Source: Amoebophrya sp. A120
Lineage: Eukaryota; Sar; Dinophyceae; Syndiniales; Amoebophryaceae
Reading direction: 5' to 3'
Length of the DNA stretch: 64,000 nt
NCBI GenBank assembly: GCA_905178155.1
Contig: CAJINV010000001.1
Location: 14,818,142-14,882,141 of the forward strand
Part shown: positions 1-10,294 of the stretch, one piece after another
Numbering within the stretch: position 1 is the first letter of the stretch
Layout: each line of letters starts with the position of its first letter
The notes under the pieces: model-generated
Database searches by the model: none
What the model was told of the DNA's origin: nothing
The model's input: the letters and a program-made list of their open reading frames with translations, nothing else
Translations under genes and position numbers: made by a program

Positions 1-610
1 TCGTGTTTCCCGTACCGAGCCCGTGGTCCAGATCGCCGGCCGCCACCTTGCTCCCCGGTGTCCGCGAAAACCAGCGCACGTGCCACTTGTGCAATTCGCT
101 GCAGTAGCCCGTGCAACAGCTGTAGACGACGCAGACACAGCAAATCAAAGCGAGAAAGCCTAGTAAGCCGAAGAACAGGTAAAAGTACAAACCGAACTCG
201 TCTTTATCCGAACCCCCGGCGGTGGAGGTCCCTGCAGGCACTGGCGTCGTAGAAGTTGTTGTGGTTGTACTTGTAGTCGCTACTACTACCGCCGAGGTGC
301 AGTTTGTAGAAGAGGAATTTGTTGCGTTCGTGCTGTTTGAAGTACTGTTATCGCAAGACGATGATGAAAACGACGATGTGGAGAGCAGCCTCAGCCATTC
401 GTAATTTACCAGGTCATCTACTTCGGCGTCGACACTGTCAAAGGGCAGCCGCGCATGTGGCGATCTTATTTCTTCAACGGAAGAAAGCTGGGGCGGAGAT
501 AGGTGAGCAGTCGGAGCACCATTCGTTCCCGTTGCAGTTGACGAGCTCAGGCGGGAACTCACGTCAACAAGGGAAGAACTGCTGCTCGTGGCTGGAAACG
601 GCATGGGCAT
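1..610 (-). CDS. Partial single-pass membrane protein, Ser/Thr-rich ectodomain
   Basis: The minus strand is open from the Met at 608-610 to the left edge of the window, so the C-terminus is missing. The preceding in-frame stop lies near 650. The product starts MPMPFPATSSSS, continues with a Ser-rich stretch, then a region rich in N-glycosylation sequons (NST, NSS, NCT) and a Thr run. A strong transmembrane helix follows at about 210-120 (LYFYLFFGLLGFLALICC), running into a Cys-rich juxtamembrane stretch and a basic segment. The order suggests a glycosylated N-terminal ectodomain and a cytoplasmic tail, but there is no recognisable signal peptide, so topology is inferred. The family is not recognised. 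It resembles in style the other low-complexity membrane proteins of this window. Nothing shows whether further exons lie to the left. Confidence 0.7.
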   Translation of the reverse strand, partial: MPMPFPATSSSSSLVDVSSRLSSSTATGTNGAPTAHLSPPQLSSVEEIRSPHARLPFDSVDAEVDDLVNYEWLRLLSTSSFSSSSCDNSTSNSTNATNSSSTNCTSAVVVATTSTTTTTSTTPVPAGTSTAGGSDKDEFGLYFYLFFGLLGFLALICCVCVVYSCCTGYCSELHKWHVRWFSRTPGSKVAAGDLDHGLGTGNT

Positions 611-1360
611 GGCTCTTGCTCTTGGGTCTGTGAGTTTGATGAAGTCAGACTATTGTGGTTGGACTAGATTGCGCACGAATTTGACCACGACCACCTGTCA
701 GACAACGCAACTGCGAATAAATGGAGCCCACTATGGTGCTGCAGCACAGATGTCACAGATAAAGACCTCGGCCTGTTGGAACCGCAGTACAGTAACAAAA
801 GGAAAAGACTCTAGCTAGTCTTGCTTCAACTCCCGACCTTCACTCGCATACGGAATCTCTTCTCTCACATTCATCAACACTCTAGACTTTGTCGTGACTT
901 TATGATCTACAACACAATCACAGAAGCGTGCTCTCACAGTAAACAAGCCTCGACTTCTCAACAAGCCTCGACTTCTCAACGACTCCCTCTTTTGCCAATT
1001 CACCATTCATGAAAATACTGGTCTTGCCAGCCTCTGGAGAGCAGGAAGGCCACAACAAACCGCGAGCATACTCACAAGACTTGCTCTTGCTTCGACGTAA
1101 TTATGCGCAACGGCTTCAATTTCGTGTCGCTCTAATCTCATCATTTGATTTCATTGATGGGACAAGGGCTCTGTTCTAGTTTTCCTACCGCAGACTTCTA
1201 CATCCAGCAGATCCAACCGGACAAAAATGCATCAAATACAGCTTTATCATCTGACTCCCCGCCCCCCTCCTCAGGCCGAGGAAAGAAGATAAAGTTGCAA
1301 CATCCGTTAACTGTTAGTTTGACCATCTCCGTCATTTGAATAAAGTAGTGTGACAAATTA
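611..1360. other. Intergenic region
   Basis: No supported gene. Short open frames occur on both strands without domain content. The only structure seen is an 18-bp tandem duplication at 944-979. This is the presumed 5' flank of the partial membrane-protein gene and the 3' flank of the phosphatase-fold gene. Confidence 0.6.
944..979. repeat. Tandem duplication, 2 x 18 bp
   Basis: The unit CAAGCCTCGACTTCTCAA occurs twice back to back (944-961 and 962-979). It is intergenic and I see no function. Confidence 0.85.
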
Positions 1361-2770
1361 CTACACCATCAATTCCGGCGGTGCGTACTTGGTCAAGGTT
1401 GAGAAAAACGGGTCGCCTCCCACCCAGTCCTTGTTTTCTTCGTAGTTTGCGGGCTTGTCCAGGCCGGGGACGAACCGGAAACTGAACCACAGCGGGAAAT
1501 GGTCGGACACATGGCGGACCGAGCCCTCGTACAGCTTCTCGAGTTTGGTCGCCATCACGGGCGCCAGGTTCCGCTGGTCGTAAAAGATCCAATCCAGCGT
1601 CTGGTCCGGCAGCTGCTCCTCACAGGGGTCCGAGGGCCGCGCGGGGTGGGTGCTTGGAATGCGCAGCTGCAGACCACTGAAACAGTCCTGCATGAAGGGA
1701 AGCGCCTGTCGCAGCACCTGTTTGGGTCCGAACGCGCAGTTCAGATCGCCACAGAAAATCAGCGCCGGGGGGGCGAGCGGGGTGGTGGAAAACGGTCCAG
1801 CGGACGAGGACGAGGAGCCAGCATTTCCCGCTGTCTGGTGCGCGACAGTTTGTTGCAGCAGTACTGGCGACACGGAGGGCGTGCGACTCGAAGATTGCTT
1901 GCTTGTGGGTCCCACCAACTCCGCGCTGCTGGACAAGTCGCCCGCAAGACGGGGACTCGTCAAGTGGCTCTCGATATCATTGTCCACAAGCTGTCTGTTG
2001 GTACTAATGGCCCCGTCCGCCTGCTGCTCCGATGTTCCACCTCGTCGCCCGGTTGGGTCCCCGTGGTGCCCAAGCAGCAGTGCATCCATCATTGCTTGCA
2101 CCTCAAGCCACTCGCAGATTCGCCGCATCTGCTTTTTTCGCGGATCAGTGTTGGAGGTGAGATAGGGGTAGGAGCCCTGCCACGTCAGATGCGCCGTACA
2201 CACAAGCAACGTGTTGCAACCGTGCTCGAGCGAGAAATTATTGTTCCCCGATGTAGTCCCGTGTGTCCCAGCTCCAGCTCCACCAGGTACGATATTCATG
2301 CCAGCACTTCCAGTGATTCCAGAACTTGTCTTCCGAGAAGGCGTAGTACTGCTGCGACTTACTCCGGCGGTATTGAGCATAGAACTTCCACCTTGAGGAT
2401 CACTCGCTTCGGTGGGGGACTTTTCCCGTTCCCGCAGTAAAACCCAGAACAACCGGCGCTCGGTTTCCTCAATCCCCACGTCCTCTGCGCCGATTGCAAG
2501 TTTGTCAAACTTGCTGGCGTTCCACAAAATGTTGCCTTCCACCAAATACCCCGGGACGCTGGCGTCTTGCAGATACTCGAAGCCGACCAGCGCTTCGCGC
2601 ACGGCGTCCAAAACTTCCGGGCGCACCTCCTGCAGACAAAGGATGTCGGGGCGAAAGGTCTTGAAGAAATCCACGACAATTGCGCGCCGAGTGGCCCACT
2701 GCTCCGTATTCCACGCGTTCAGCGTGATGATGGAGTAGGGGGCGGAATGCGAAGAGCCACTGCTTGCCAT
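1361..2770 (-). CDS. Endonuclease/exonuclease/phosphatase (EEP) fold protein
   Basis: A single exon of 469 codons, Met at 2770. The EEP (DNase I-like) catalytic motifs appear in order: LNAWN near residue 18, LCLQEV with the metal-binding Glu at 48, TAHLTW with His194, GDLNCAF with Asp342 and Asn344, DWIFYD with Asp393 and SDHFPLW with Asp423-His424. All catalytic positions are present, so the enzyme should be an active metal-dependent phosphodiesterase or phosphatase. The substrate (RNA, DNA, phosphoinositide or sphingomyelin) cannot be told. Two low-complexity Ser/Thr/Gly-rich inserts (about 118-185 and 236-330) split the fold and make it longer than a minimal EEP domain. There is no signal peptide or membrane segment, so a soluble protein is likely. 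A deadenylase-like or DNase-like role is equally possible. Confidence 0.88.
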   Translation of the reverse strand: MASSGSSHSAPYSIITLNAWNTEQWATRRAIVVDFFKTFRPDILCLQEVRPEVLDAVREALVGFEYLQDASVPGYLVEGNILWNASKFDKLAIGAEDVGIEETERRLFWVLLREREKSPTEASDPQGGSSMLNTAGVSRSSTTPSRKTSSGITGSAGMNIVPGGAGAGTHGTTSGNNNFSLEHGCNTLLVCTAHLTWQGSYPYLTSNTDPRKKQMRRICEWLEVQAMMDALLLGHHGDPTGRRGGTSEQQADGAISTNRQLVDNDIESHLTSPRLAGDLSSSAELVGPTSKQSSSRTPSVSPVLLQQTVAHQTAGNAGSSSSSAGPFSTTPLAPPALIFCGDLNCAFGPKQVLRQALPFMQDCFSGLQLRIPSTHPARPSDPCEEQLPDQTLDWIFYDQRNLAPVMATKLEKLYEGSVRHVSDHFPLWFSFRFVPGLDKPANYEENKDWVGGDPFFSTLTKYAPPELMV

Positions 2771-3810
2771 GGTTTTGTTTTCTTACTTTGCGTAGAGTGA
2801 AAGATGAGCAGCACGGGAATTTAGTAGTACTTTAAAGGATCTATAGGCTGCATCTGCTTGCCCACCTTGGTGTCATAAATATCGAAGATGTCGCGGGATC
2901 GACGTGTGCGAGAAAATACGTGGTCGGAGGAAACTTTCTTGATCGTCTTTGCTGCAGTTCTTGAGCAGGAACCACGAGCCTTAATATACCTTTAGTTTTA
3001 TCAACTCGGGAGCACTCTCATTTTGCTGGTTTCACAAAATCGGAACAAGCTGCAATGCGTCTTTCTGCAGGTAAGAGGATCGAATAAGCCGCTGCATGTT
3101 GCTGGTGAACACCAGCAACATGGGAGACACGGACACGAACAACCAACCACAACATCACAACACTTGCAATAAACTACAGCGACCGGGCTCATGCTCAACA
3201 TCATCATCATGCATCAACTTCTTCGTGCGTGATTCCAATTCCGTTCAAAATCTAAATCATTCAATTGAATTTCAATGATGTTTCCATGCATGACATCATT
3301 AACCTGTCAAGGTACACAGTGTGTGAGACAATCTCAAATGCGGTCGCGGTGCCCGTGCATTCTGTCGTGAGGCAAAAGCGAATCAATGCGCACAGCCGCG
3401 TAAAATTTCAACTACAGAAACATGACATAATCGAATGAGGATTCTGTGCTATGGAAAGTGAGGCTTTCATTAAAAACGTAGATGCTGGATGATTGTTTGT
3501 TTGTTCATATTGGATACACGGAATCCGGGCGAAGTTTTTAGCTTCTCTCGTGTGGTCTTAGCGCTATTTGAAGAAAAATCCTTTTTGTGAGAGCCGCTTT
3601 AGGCCTGCACATGAGAAAAACTAAACAATGCTGGATGATAAATTTCCACATGTACATACAACACTTTTCATTTTTGAGCCAGATAAAAAACCTCGTACAC
3701 AAAATTCAACATTTCAAAGTACAAAGTAAGACAATTTTGACCATGCGCGCTCGCCACGTCACGGACTGCTGAAAAACTGGAAAGCGAGCTCTGCTGGTAT
3801 CTCGCGCGTC
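2771..3810. other. Intergenic region
   Basis: No supported gene. It contains a near-perfect palindrome at 3095-3122 and, around 3250-3300, AT-rich sequence with several short repeats of ATGATG/CATCATT. It would hold the upstream region of the EEP gene and the 3' end of the next gene. Confidence 0.6.
3095..3122. repeat. Perfect 13-bp inverted repeat (hairpin)
   Basis: CATGTTGCTGGTG, a 2-nt spacer AA, then CACCAGCAACATG. The arms are perfectly complementary, so RNA from either strand could form a stable stem with a very small loop. It lies about 325 bp upstream of the EEP start codon. No T-run follows. A protein-binding dyad is as likely as an RNA hairpin. Confidence 0.75.
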
Positions 3811-6800
3811 CTAACCGGAACCCGGAGACACGAAGGTCTGCGGCGCAGGTCGCGGCGCCGTCTGTCCACCTCCCGGCGCGGGCGTTTGTCCTGCCGTCGG
3901 GCTCGGAGTCGGACTGCTGTTTGCAGCTCGCTGACGGGCCCTTGCAATGGCCATATCTCGTTCCGCGTCTCGAATGTAATTTGCCGACATTTCGGAGATT
4001 GGCGCGTAGACGAGCCGCCCCTTGGTGTTTGCCCACTTTTTTGCAGGCGCCGTTGCGAAGTCGGTTACGTTGGCGTGACAGAGTCCCCAGTTGCCCTTCG
4101 CAATCTCTCCCAACAGTTGGGTGCGCGTCCACCGTTCCTCTCCCCAAACGCAAAGCACGGTCGGAAAAATGGGTAGAAACGGGCTGTCGTTACGGTTCGT
4201 CGCAGGTGCTCTTGGGAGCGGTGCGAACTTGGATTGCGCTTGCGGCAGTAGAGCCCCGATGGTACTGGCCCCGTCTACATGTTTCTGCACCTGAAGATCA
4301 AAAAAGTCAGACTCTTGTTGAAATTTTCAGTTTCAATCAAATCGGAAGTTCTTCTTCAACAATCGACTTGGAAGTGCAAGTGGTATGAACGAGTACATCG
4401 GCCTTACCTCCTCGGGGGTCGAGTGGTCGTTTCTTGTTATCGTCTTTGTTTTATCTTCGTCGGCATTAGATGAGGCAGGAGCCGCTTTCGGTTTCTTTTT
4501 CTTGCCCGAGACGAGTGCCGCTCCGAAGGAGGCAGCAAGATCTTTCCGTTTTTTTCGCTCGGCTGCTAGGTCGGCCCTCGTCTGGTTTGTGTACGCCGGA
4601 ACAATGTGAGATGACTCGGTTTGCGTTTGCACGGCTTCGGCGGGTGCTCCCTTACTAGAGACTTTTTGTGTAGAAGTCGTAGCAGCAGACACGACAGCTA
4701 CCTGTTTCATGTGCTCAGGGGCGTAATTCACAAAACCGCCGGCAGACAAATCAAAGGCCGACTCTTCCTGTATTGCTTTTGTCACCTTATCTGTTTCTTT
4801 CCTACAACTAGTACTTGGAGGAACTACAGTAGCTTGTTCTTCATTCTGCACAGCGATGTCCTCAGTCCCATTTTTCGTCAATGACGGTTGCTTCGGGTGC
4901 TGAAAAAGGTGCTCGAGGGGGGTCGAGGACCCAGATGCGGGCTGGAGATTATCCGGCTTCAGCTGCTTCCCATCACCGTTAGCGAGGCGGACCAGCCAGC
5001 GGCCAGTAGCGATATTGAAAAGTAATGCCACACCTAGCTCCCCGTTGAGATGCGGAGCGCCCTTCAGTCCGTGGATTGAAACAACCTGAAAAAGACGATC
5101 GTGTGACTCGGCACGTCTTGTGGATCTTCATGATGACTTTAACTTTGTATCTCAATCTGTATGTAGCTTTTGTTGTATCTTTATATATAATGAACAAAAT
5201 CACAAATACCTGGCCCGCAAAAACGTGCGTTCCCTCCAGGTCCGGTTCCCGCTTCAGCGCACGCGTGTAACTTAGTTCCACCGCTTTCGTGAGGCAGTCC
5301 TTACCTGTGGTGATCGTCCAGCCTTCGTGGACGCCGCCTAAAACCACGCACGCCGTGATGGCTTCCGACTTTTTCGGGCCGCCGATCAGGTGTTCAATGT
5401 GGACGAGATCGGTAGCCCTTTGGTACTTCACGTCTCTCAATTGCTGCTTGACCTCCATCAACAGTGGCTCGCACTTTTCCTGGGTTTCCGGCCCCATGTG
5501 CATCGCTGCATCGGCTTCAGCAGATTCACCCAGGGCGCACTCGCGCAGCAGTGTCAAGAGGCGATTTGCAGCGGGATTTGTCCCTGGGGTCGTCAGTGAG
5601 GCTGGCGTGCCGCGGACTTCTGTTGTACCAGCTGATGCTGGTGGGGGCGTCGTTGTACAATAATTCCTGGCTGTACTATCCTTTCTATGTGCATCAGTGC
5701 CTCGTGTGGTCGTCGCCTGCATCAGTGGTTCGTGTCTCCTCGCCAGGTTGATTGCCGTGACCCGGTCTTCGCCGCACGTGACAGAGTCGTCGGCCAGAGA
5801 GAACTTGGCAGTGACCGGAAATGTGTAGGATGGCCAAATGGTCTTTTCCACTTGTGTCATCTGCAGGTCAAACCATTCCTCTTTCGGACGCTTCTTCACA
5901 TTTTTACATTTACTTTTTCCCGACTTGCTCTCGTCGGGATTAAAGGCGTGCAGGGGAACCAGTGGGTGGATCATGGCCGCTCTGCTTCTACTCGCGCAGC
6001 TCTGGCCGCTTGTAGCTGCATTCAGGACGTCCCCCGTGAGAATACCACGCCTGTCCCCAGGCGACCACATCAGAGTGCTCTCCACGAACAGTGCATTTTT
6101 GTCGTGCTGAGTATTGTCTTGCGCCACGTCCGCGGTCGTCGGGGTCTCGATCCCGTCAACTTCCTCCACCTCCTGCTGTATTTTCTGGTCCTCATCCTTC
6201 TCGACTGCGGGTGCTGCGGCGATGCCCGAAGCGCGTAGATTCGCCATGAGCTCGTTGTTGACCTGCTCCAGCATCAAAACGAACCAGGCTGCCCAGTCAA
6301 TCCACGCGGCTTCCATTCCGCCAATTTTCACGAGCTTCTTGCGCAACTTGTTCTGATGCCGTTTCACGAAAATCTCACGTGGTTGTTCCTTCCGGAATTC
6401 CCCTTCTTCGTTGGTCTTTTTATCACCACCGCTGCTCGTTTTCGCGTTCTTCTTTTCCCTTTCCGTCCTCTTTGCTTTTGTCTCTCTCAAGTTCGCCTCC
6501 TCCAGCTCCTCTTTGGTCAGACACGGGATTTTGTGGAAGGGGTGCTTCGGGTCGGCGGACCGTTGCAGGCCGCCCATAATATTCGCCACAGCGTTTCGAA
6601 TGTATGACGCCTTTCCGTCATACCGCAAGACCGCCGTATCCGCTCCAATCGACGCCTGTTCGACGATATGGGCAATAGTGGGCGGAAGAGCGGCGGTCGA
6701 TGTTGTTGTGGTTGTTGAGCGGCTTACTTGTTCAGAGGGAGCACTTCCAGCAACACCACGATTCTCGCCTAGTACTTCACCTCCTCTAGTAGCTGTTCTC

Positions 6801-7147
6801 CCGCGGCCAACGGAGGCTGGTGCTCGCCCAGTGGTCGCGGCAGAGACCACTTCGCGAACCGTCAACAGGTGGTGCTGTTCCGAAGAGGATGCGGGGCTAG
6901 AATTATCCGGCTGCTCAGAAGAAGCCGCAGGTGAGCTGGGCGAGTCCAGCGGGGTGCTGTCTCCTGGTGCCGTAGTGGCTGTTCGCGCATCGGGGGACAT
7001 CGCCATTGGTGGAACCGCAACGTGGTTCGCCGTCATGTCAACATCGCCGTCGGTTGGCGTGGAACGGCCTGAAATTTTTGTGTGCATCGAACAGTTCGTG
7101 GGGCATCGCATCTGCAATGTAAGTTTGAGTTTCTCTTCCTGAGTCAT
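3811..7147 (-). CDS. Large three-exon protein of unknown function
   Basis: Model: exon 1 7147-5210, exon 2 5085-4408, exon 3 4290-3811. Both introns are GT-AG (5' sites CCAG/GTATTTG and GAGGAG/GTAAGG; 3' sites TTTTTCAG and GATCTTCAG) and frames join without stops. The start MTQEEKLKL was chosen because the frame upstream looks non-coding. The N-terminal third is Ser/Thr/Pro-rich; a charged segment (residues about 200-330) includes KKNAK and a possible helix WIDWAAWFVLMLEQV. After the first intron comes a compact piece ending GRWLVRLANGDGKQLKPDNL, resembling the small beta-barrel with a GxxLxLKPxNL ending that recurs in dinoflagellate proteins. The C-terminal part has LCVWGEERWTRTQLLGEI followed by a Pro/Ala-rich tail. 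The family is not recognised. No membrane segment or catalytic motif is visible. Confidence 0.78.
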
Positions 7148-7253
7148 CTTCTTTCCTTTACCTTTGTATATGCAAATCCGTCGCAAGTGCCCCCGAAAAG
7201 AAAACACAAAAGACTTGTAACGATCCTGAAACTGAATGTATGATGCATCGATA

Positions 7254-8387
7254 TCATGATCTCTTAGTACTCGCGGTAGGCGGGGGCGACCACGATGCCG
7301 GTGCTTCATCCGAGGCAGCGTCTGGACCTGCAAGAAACGTGGCTGGATCGTCCTGTATTCGCTGCATGTACCGCAGGTTGTCGAGCGCCAAAGCGCCATA
7401 CTTGTCGCCGAAAGCAACTGCGGGCTCGCCGTGCTCGTCTTCCAGCAGCAACATAAAATGCAAGAGCTCGCCTGCGTTGCGAAATACGCGCTCAGAACTC
7501 TTCTCCGGCTCTTCGACCTTGGAAATCAGGTAAACAGCGTTGATGCGATCCCGATTTGGGTGTGGCGGCGGACCGGTCTGCCGGAGACTTTGCACGAACG
7601 CATCCTCGATAACGCGCGGCAGACTATTTCCAGATTGCAATTCTCGTGCGACTTCAGCGACGTCGACCGGATCGCGTATACGTGAAGAGGTGGCGGTATC
7701 TTCGGATAAATCGCCTTGTACTTCCAGCGCGGGCCGCCCTGCGTCATGGGATCGTCCTCGTCTGGAAGAGGAGGCAGCTGCGGTTTCAACTTCATCTTCA
7801 GCTGCTTCTGCGGACGCTGCTGCAGCTGCGTCGCCCGTTCGCACAGCTCCGGGCCCGGTCCTCGCAGGTGGACTATAATCAGCTGGCTCGTTTGCCGCGA
7901 GCAGAAAGCTGTTTGAGAGCGTCTGCCGTAGATCGCGCTCCATCTGCTGCCGCAGCCGTAGATTGTAGCTTTCGTGACTGGCGATTATGGAGTTTTCTTG
8001 AATGAGCGCCGCGATCTCCCCGCCAGTGAAACTTTGCATCAGTTCGTGCCGGGTGGGCGGGGGGCAGGTAAACCGGGCCTTGCACACGTTGCAGGTATGG
8101 TGGCGAACATCGCGATCGTAGAGCGATGGGTGTGTAGGCTGGGTCACCAGCACGGCCCGCTGCCACCGCCGCAAGCAGTCTAGGTGGACATACTTCTGCC
8201 CACCTGCACAATCGCAGGGAGAAATGAGAGGCCGTTCTCCGTTCTGGTCATCTTCGAAGCAGTAGCGACACAATCGCTCCTGCTCAGCTGCAAGTTCGTC
8301 CGTAATGACGTCAGTGTCTGGTGTTGTCTTGACAAGCTGTGCTGCAGCTACGTCAGCCTTCTCCATCTCCACCGGCGCGGAAATCAT
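7254..8387 (-). CDS. RING-CH (RINGv) zinc-finger protein, putative E3 ubiquitin ligase
   Basis: A single exon of 377 codons starting at 8387. Near the N-terminus there is a full C4HC3 RING-CH finger: Cys40, Cys43, Cys58, Cys60, His68, Cys71, Cys99 and Cys102, with the typical CDCAGGQKYVHLDCLRRW core. This class (MARCH-type) binds E2 enzymes and transfers ubiquitin. MARCH proteins are usually membrane-anchored, but no hydrophobic helix is visible here, so this would be a soluble member. The middle is Ala/Glu/Ser-rich and disordered. A conserved-looking C-terminal block (about 265-345, with AVYLISKVEEPEKSSERV and LLHFMLLLEDEHGEP) may be a substrate-binding region, but I cannot name it. The ligase function is inferred from the finger alone. 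Confidence 0.85.
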   Translation of the reverse strand: MISAPVEMEKADVAAAQLVKTTPDTDVITDELAAEQERLCRYCFEDDQNGERPLISPCDCAGGQKYVHLDCLRRWQRAVLVTQPTHPSLYDRDVRHHTCNVCKARFTCPPPTRHELMQSFTGGEIAALIQENSIIASHESYNLRLRQQMERDLRQTLSNSFLLAANEPADYSPPARTGPGAVRTGDAAAAASAEAAEDEVETAAASSSRRGRSHDAGRPALEVQGDLSEDTATSSRIRDPVDVAEVARELQSGNSLPRVIEDAFVQSLRQTGPPPHPNRDRINAVYLISKVEEPEKSSERVFRNAGELLHFMLLLEDEHGEPAVAFGDKYGALALDNLRYMQRIQDDPATFLAGPDAASDEAPASWSPPPTASTKRS

Positions 8388-8536
8388 TTTGATTTACATC
8401 TACTGCTACATCTACTCCTCTGGCGGAGACAAGAATGAGTCTTCTCCGGATTCGCTCAAGAACGCTGAGTCTGTGCAAAAAAACTAATTTGCTGCTGACT
8501 CGTGAATTTAGGCTTCTACTCGTCCTATTGTGAAAA

Positions 8537-10150
8537 TTATTGTTGACAAATCAGCTTAAAACGGAAACGCGTCGCCATTTTATTGCACCAAGTTCGACAA
8601 GCCGAATTTGTTGAAGCCTTCCTTTGCTGATAGATACTGATGACGGAACCAGAACACTTGTAACTCAAAAAAACATGCCGCGGAGTAATGCAAAAACACA
8701 TCCGGAGGACGCCCAAACTTCTTTGGATGCGAAAACGTAAGCCGTGCCGTCTCCGAGCAAGATTTGGCCCTTTTCGCAACCAAGCAATCGCGGCGAGCCC
8801 CGGCTCGGGCTTCCCGTGTGCCGCGCGAAAATACAGCTTCCCCGACGGCAACACGGCGCGGATGGATGGAAACTGCACGCAGTGGCACTCATAACCGGCG
8901 ACATCGATCACCCGAGGCGTCCGCGGTTCCATCAATAACGACGCGCGCGGGCCACTGCAGGGCCCTTCGTGCGCGCGCCCCCTGTTTCGTAAGCGAGCAC
9001 CCCCAAGCCCCTGCTCCCTGGGCGGGCTACTTACTTCCCTGGGGGCAGGGGCCTCGCCAAAATCGCAGCCGCGTGGCGCGCGGAGCGCGTACAACCCGCC
9101 GGCCTAATTCGGGGGGGGGGCCAATCACGGGCGCCCCTCCGCAAGACACCGGCGCCCCGCCCGGGGGCGCGGGAATCGTAAGCGCGCGCGCCGGCTCGTC
9201 GCCAAGCGAGGCGGGCCGGTAAAGCGAGGCAGGGATCGACGGCCTGGGCCCAATACACGAGAACCGCGCCAGCGTTCGCCTTGTCGAAATCTATCTCCGG
9301 CGCGCTGGTCGATCCACGCTTCAGGTCCTTCTCGAGGCCCCCGCCGGCCGTTGGTTTTGGCCACGCCCGCGCCCCTCTCTCTTTCTTTGGGCCGGCTGCT
9401 GTCCCTGCCAGGGAAGCCCTGGCCGCCCGGCGACGATCGAAAGAACGAAAGCAAAGCCACCGAGGCGAGCCGGCGCACCTCTCCCTCGCCCCTGGGTGAC
9501 GGCGTGGGGGAGAGGGGGCGCGGTAAAGCAGAGAGTGCCCCCGCTGCGGGCTGCGTCTTGGATACCCCCGAGCCGCAGAGTGTCTCGGGAGTAGTTGCGC
9601 TGCGGATATTGGGGGTCGACTGGGGCCGGAAGGGCGCGCCCAATGGGAAGCCGCTTGCTGGGCATTCGGGGCAGATCGCTGGCGCAGCGGGAAGAAGCGG
9701 GCGCGAGCACGCCCAGGCCATAAAAAAAGAAGACAGAGGCGCGGCCCCTGTTGCACCGCTGCGCCATTCGCAGCGCGGCGCCGTCCCCGGCGGACCGCGA
9801 AACAGGCCTGGAGGCGCTGCGCGATCTTTGACAGGGTCATCCACAGAAATTCTACCGCCTGCGCTGGAACTCGTCGCGGCAGCAGGCGTCACCTTGGGGC
9901 TGTTCTTGTTTGCAGTCAGGGAAGCGCTCTGATGCCCGGCTCCCCCATCAGGCCACGCGTCGAGATTGCTGCCCCGCTTCTGCCTCCCCTGCTTCCCACG
10001 CAAGCAGGGTCGCTGCCTGTAAACGCTCGCGCACTCCCCGAAGCTTCCGCAGTTCGCTCCTCCTCGAGCGCGCGCGTCTTTCTCTGCTCGCTTCGGCTTC
10101 GCGATTGCTCGGCATAAGATTAAGAAGTTGAGGCAGATCTACTAGCACTA
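8537..10150. other. GC-rich compositional island of foreign appearance, no convincing gene
   Basis: From about 8680 to 10120 the sequence becomes strongly GC-rich, unlike both flanks, and the base pattern (CGCG-, GGCC- and GCGC-rich) differs from the coding exons nearby. All frames carry long overlapping open stretches on both strands, which is the expected by-product of high GC and not evidence of genes. At 9478-9515 an imperfect hairpin (CCTCTCCC...GGGAGAGG) resembles intergenic palindromes common in proteobacteria. A possible coding remnant (minus strand, 8580-8900) shows plausible residues split over two frames, as in a decayed gene. No terminal repeats or target duplications were found at the edges. 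Options are transferred bacterial DNA, a degenerate mobile element, or an assembly artefact. Confidence 0.55.
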
Positions 10151-10294
10151 TAAAAAAAAAAGAACTTGAACTGGGAACACCAACACCAACACATGTGGTC
10201 TGGAAAATAAACGAAGTGTCCTCTTCACTTTGATCAAACAGTGCGGATGTAAGATCGACACTCGTTTCAATGATTGTGTCTTGCGTTTTTTCGT

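Noticed and set aside
9031-10003. Two long overlapping minus-strand ORFs (up to 292 codons)
   Set aside because: They lie in the GC-rich island, where stops are rare in all frames. The translations are Pro/Arg/Ala/Gly-rich with no domain, and plus-strand frames are equally long.
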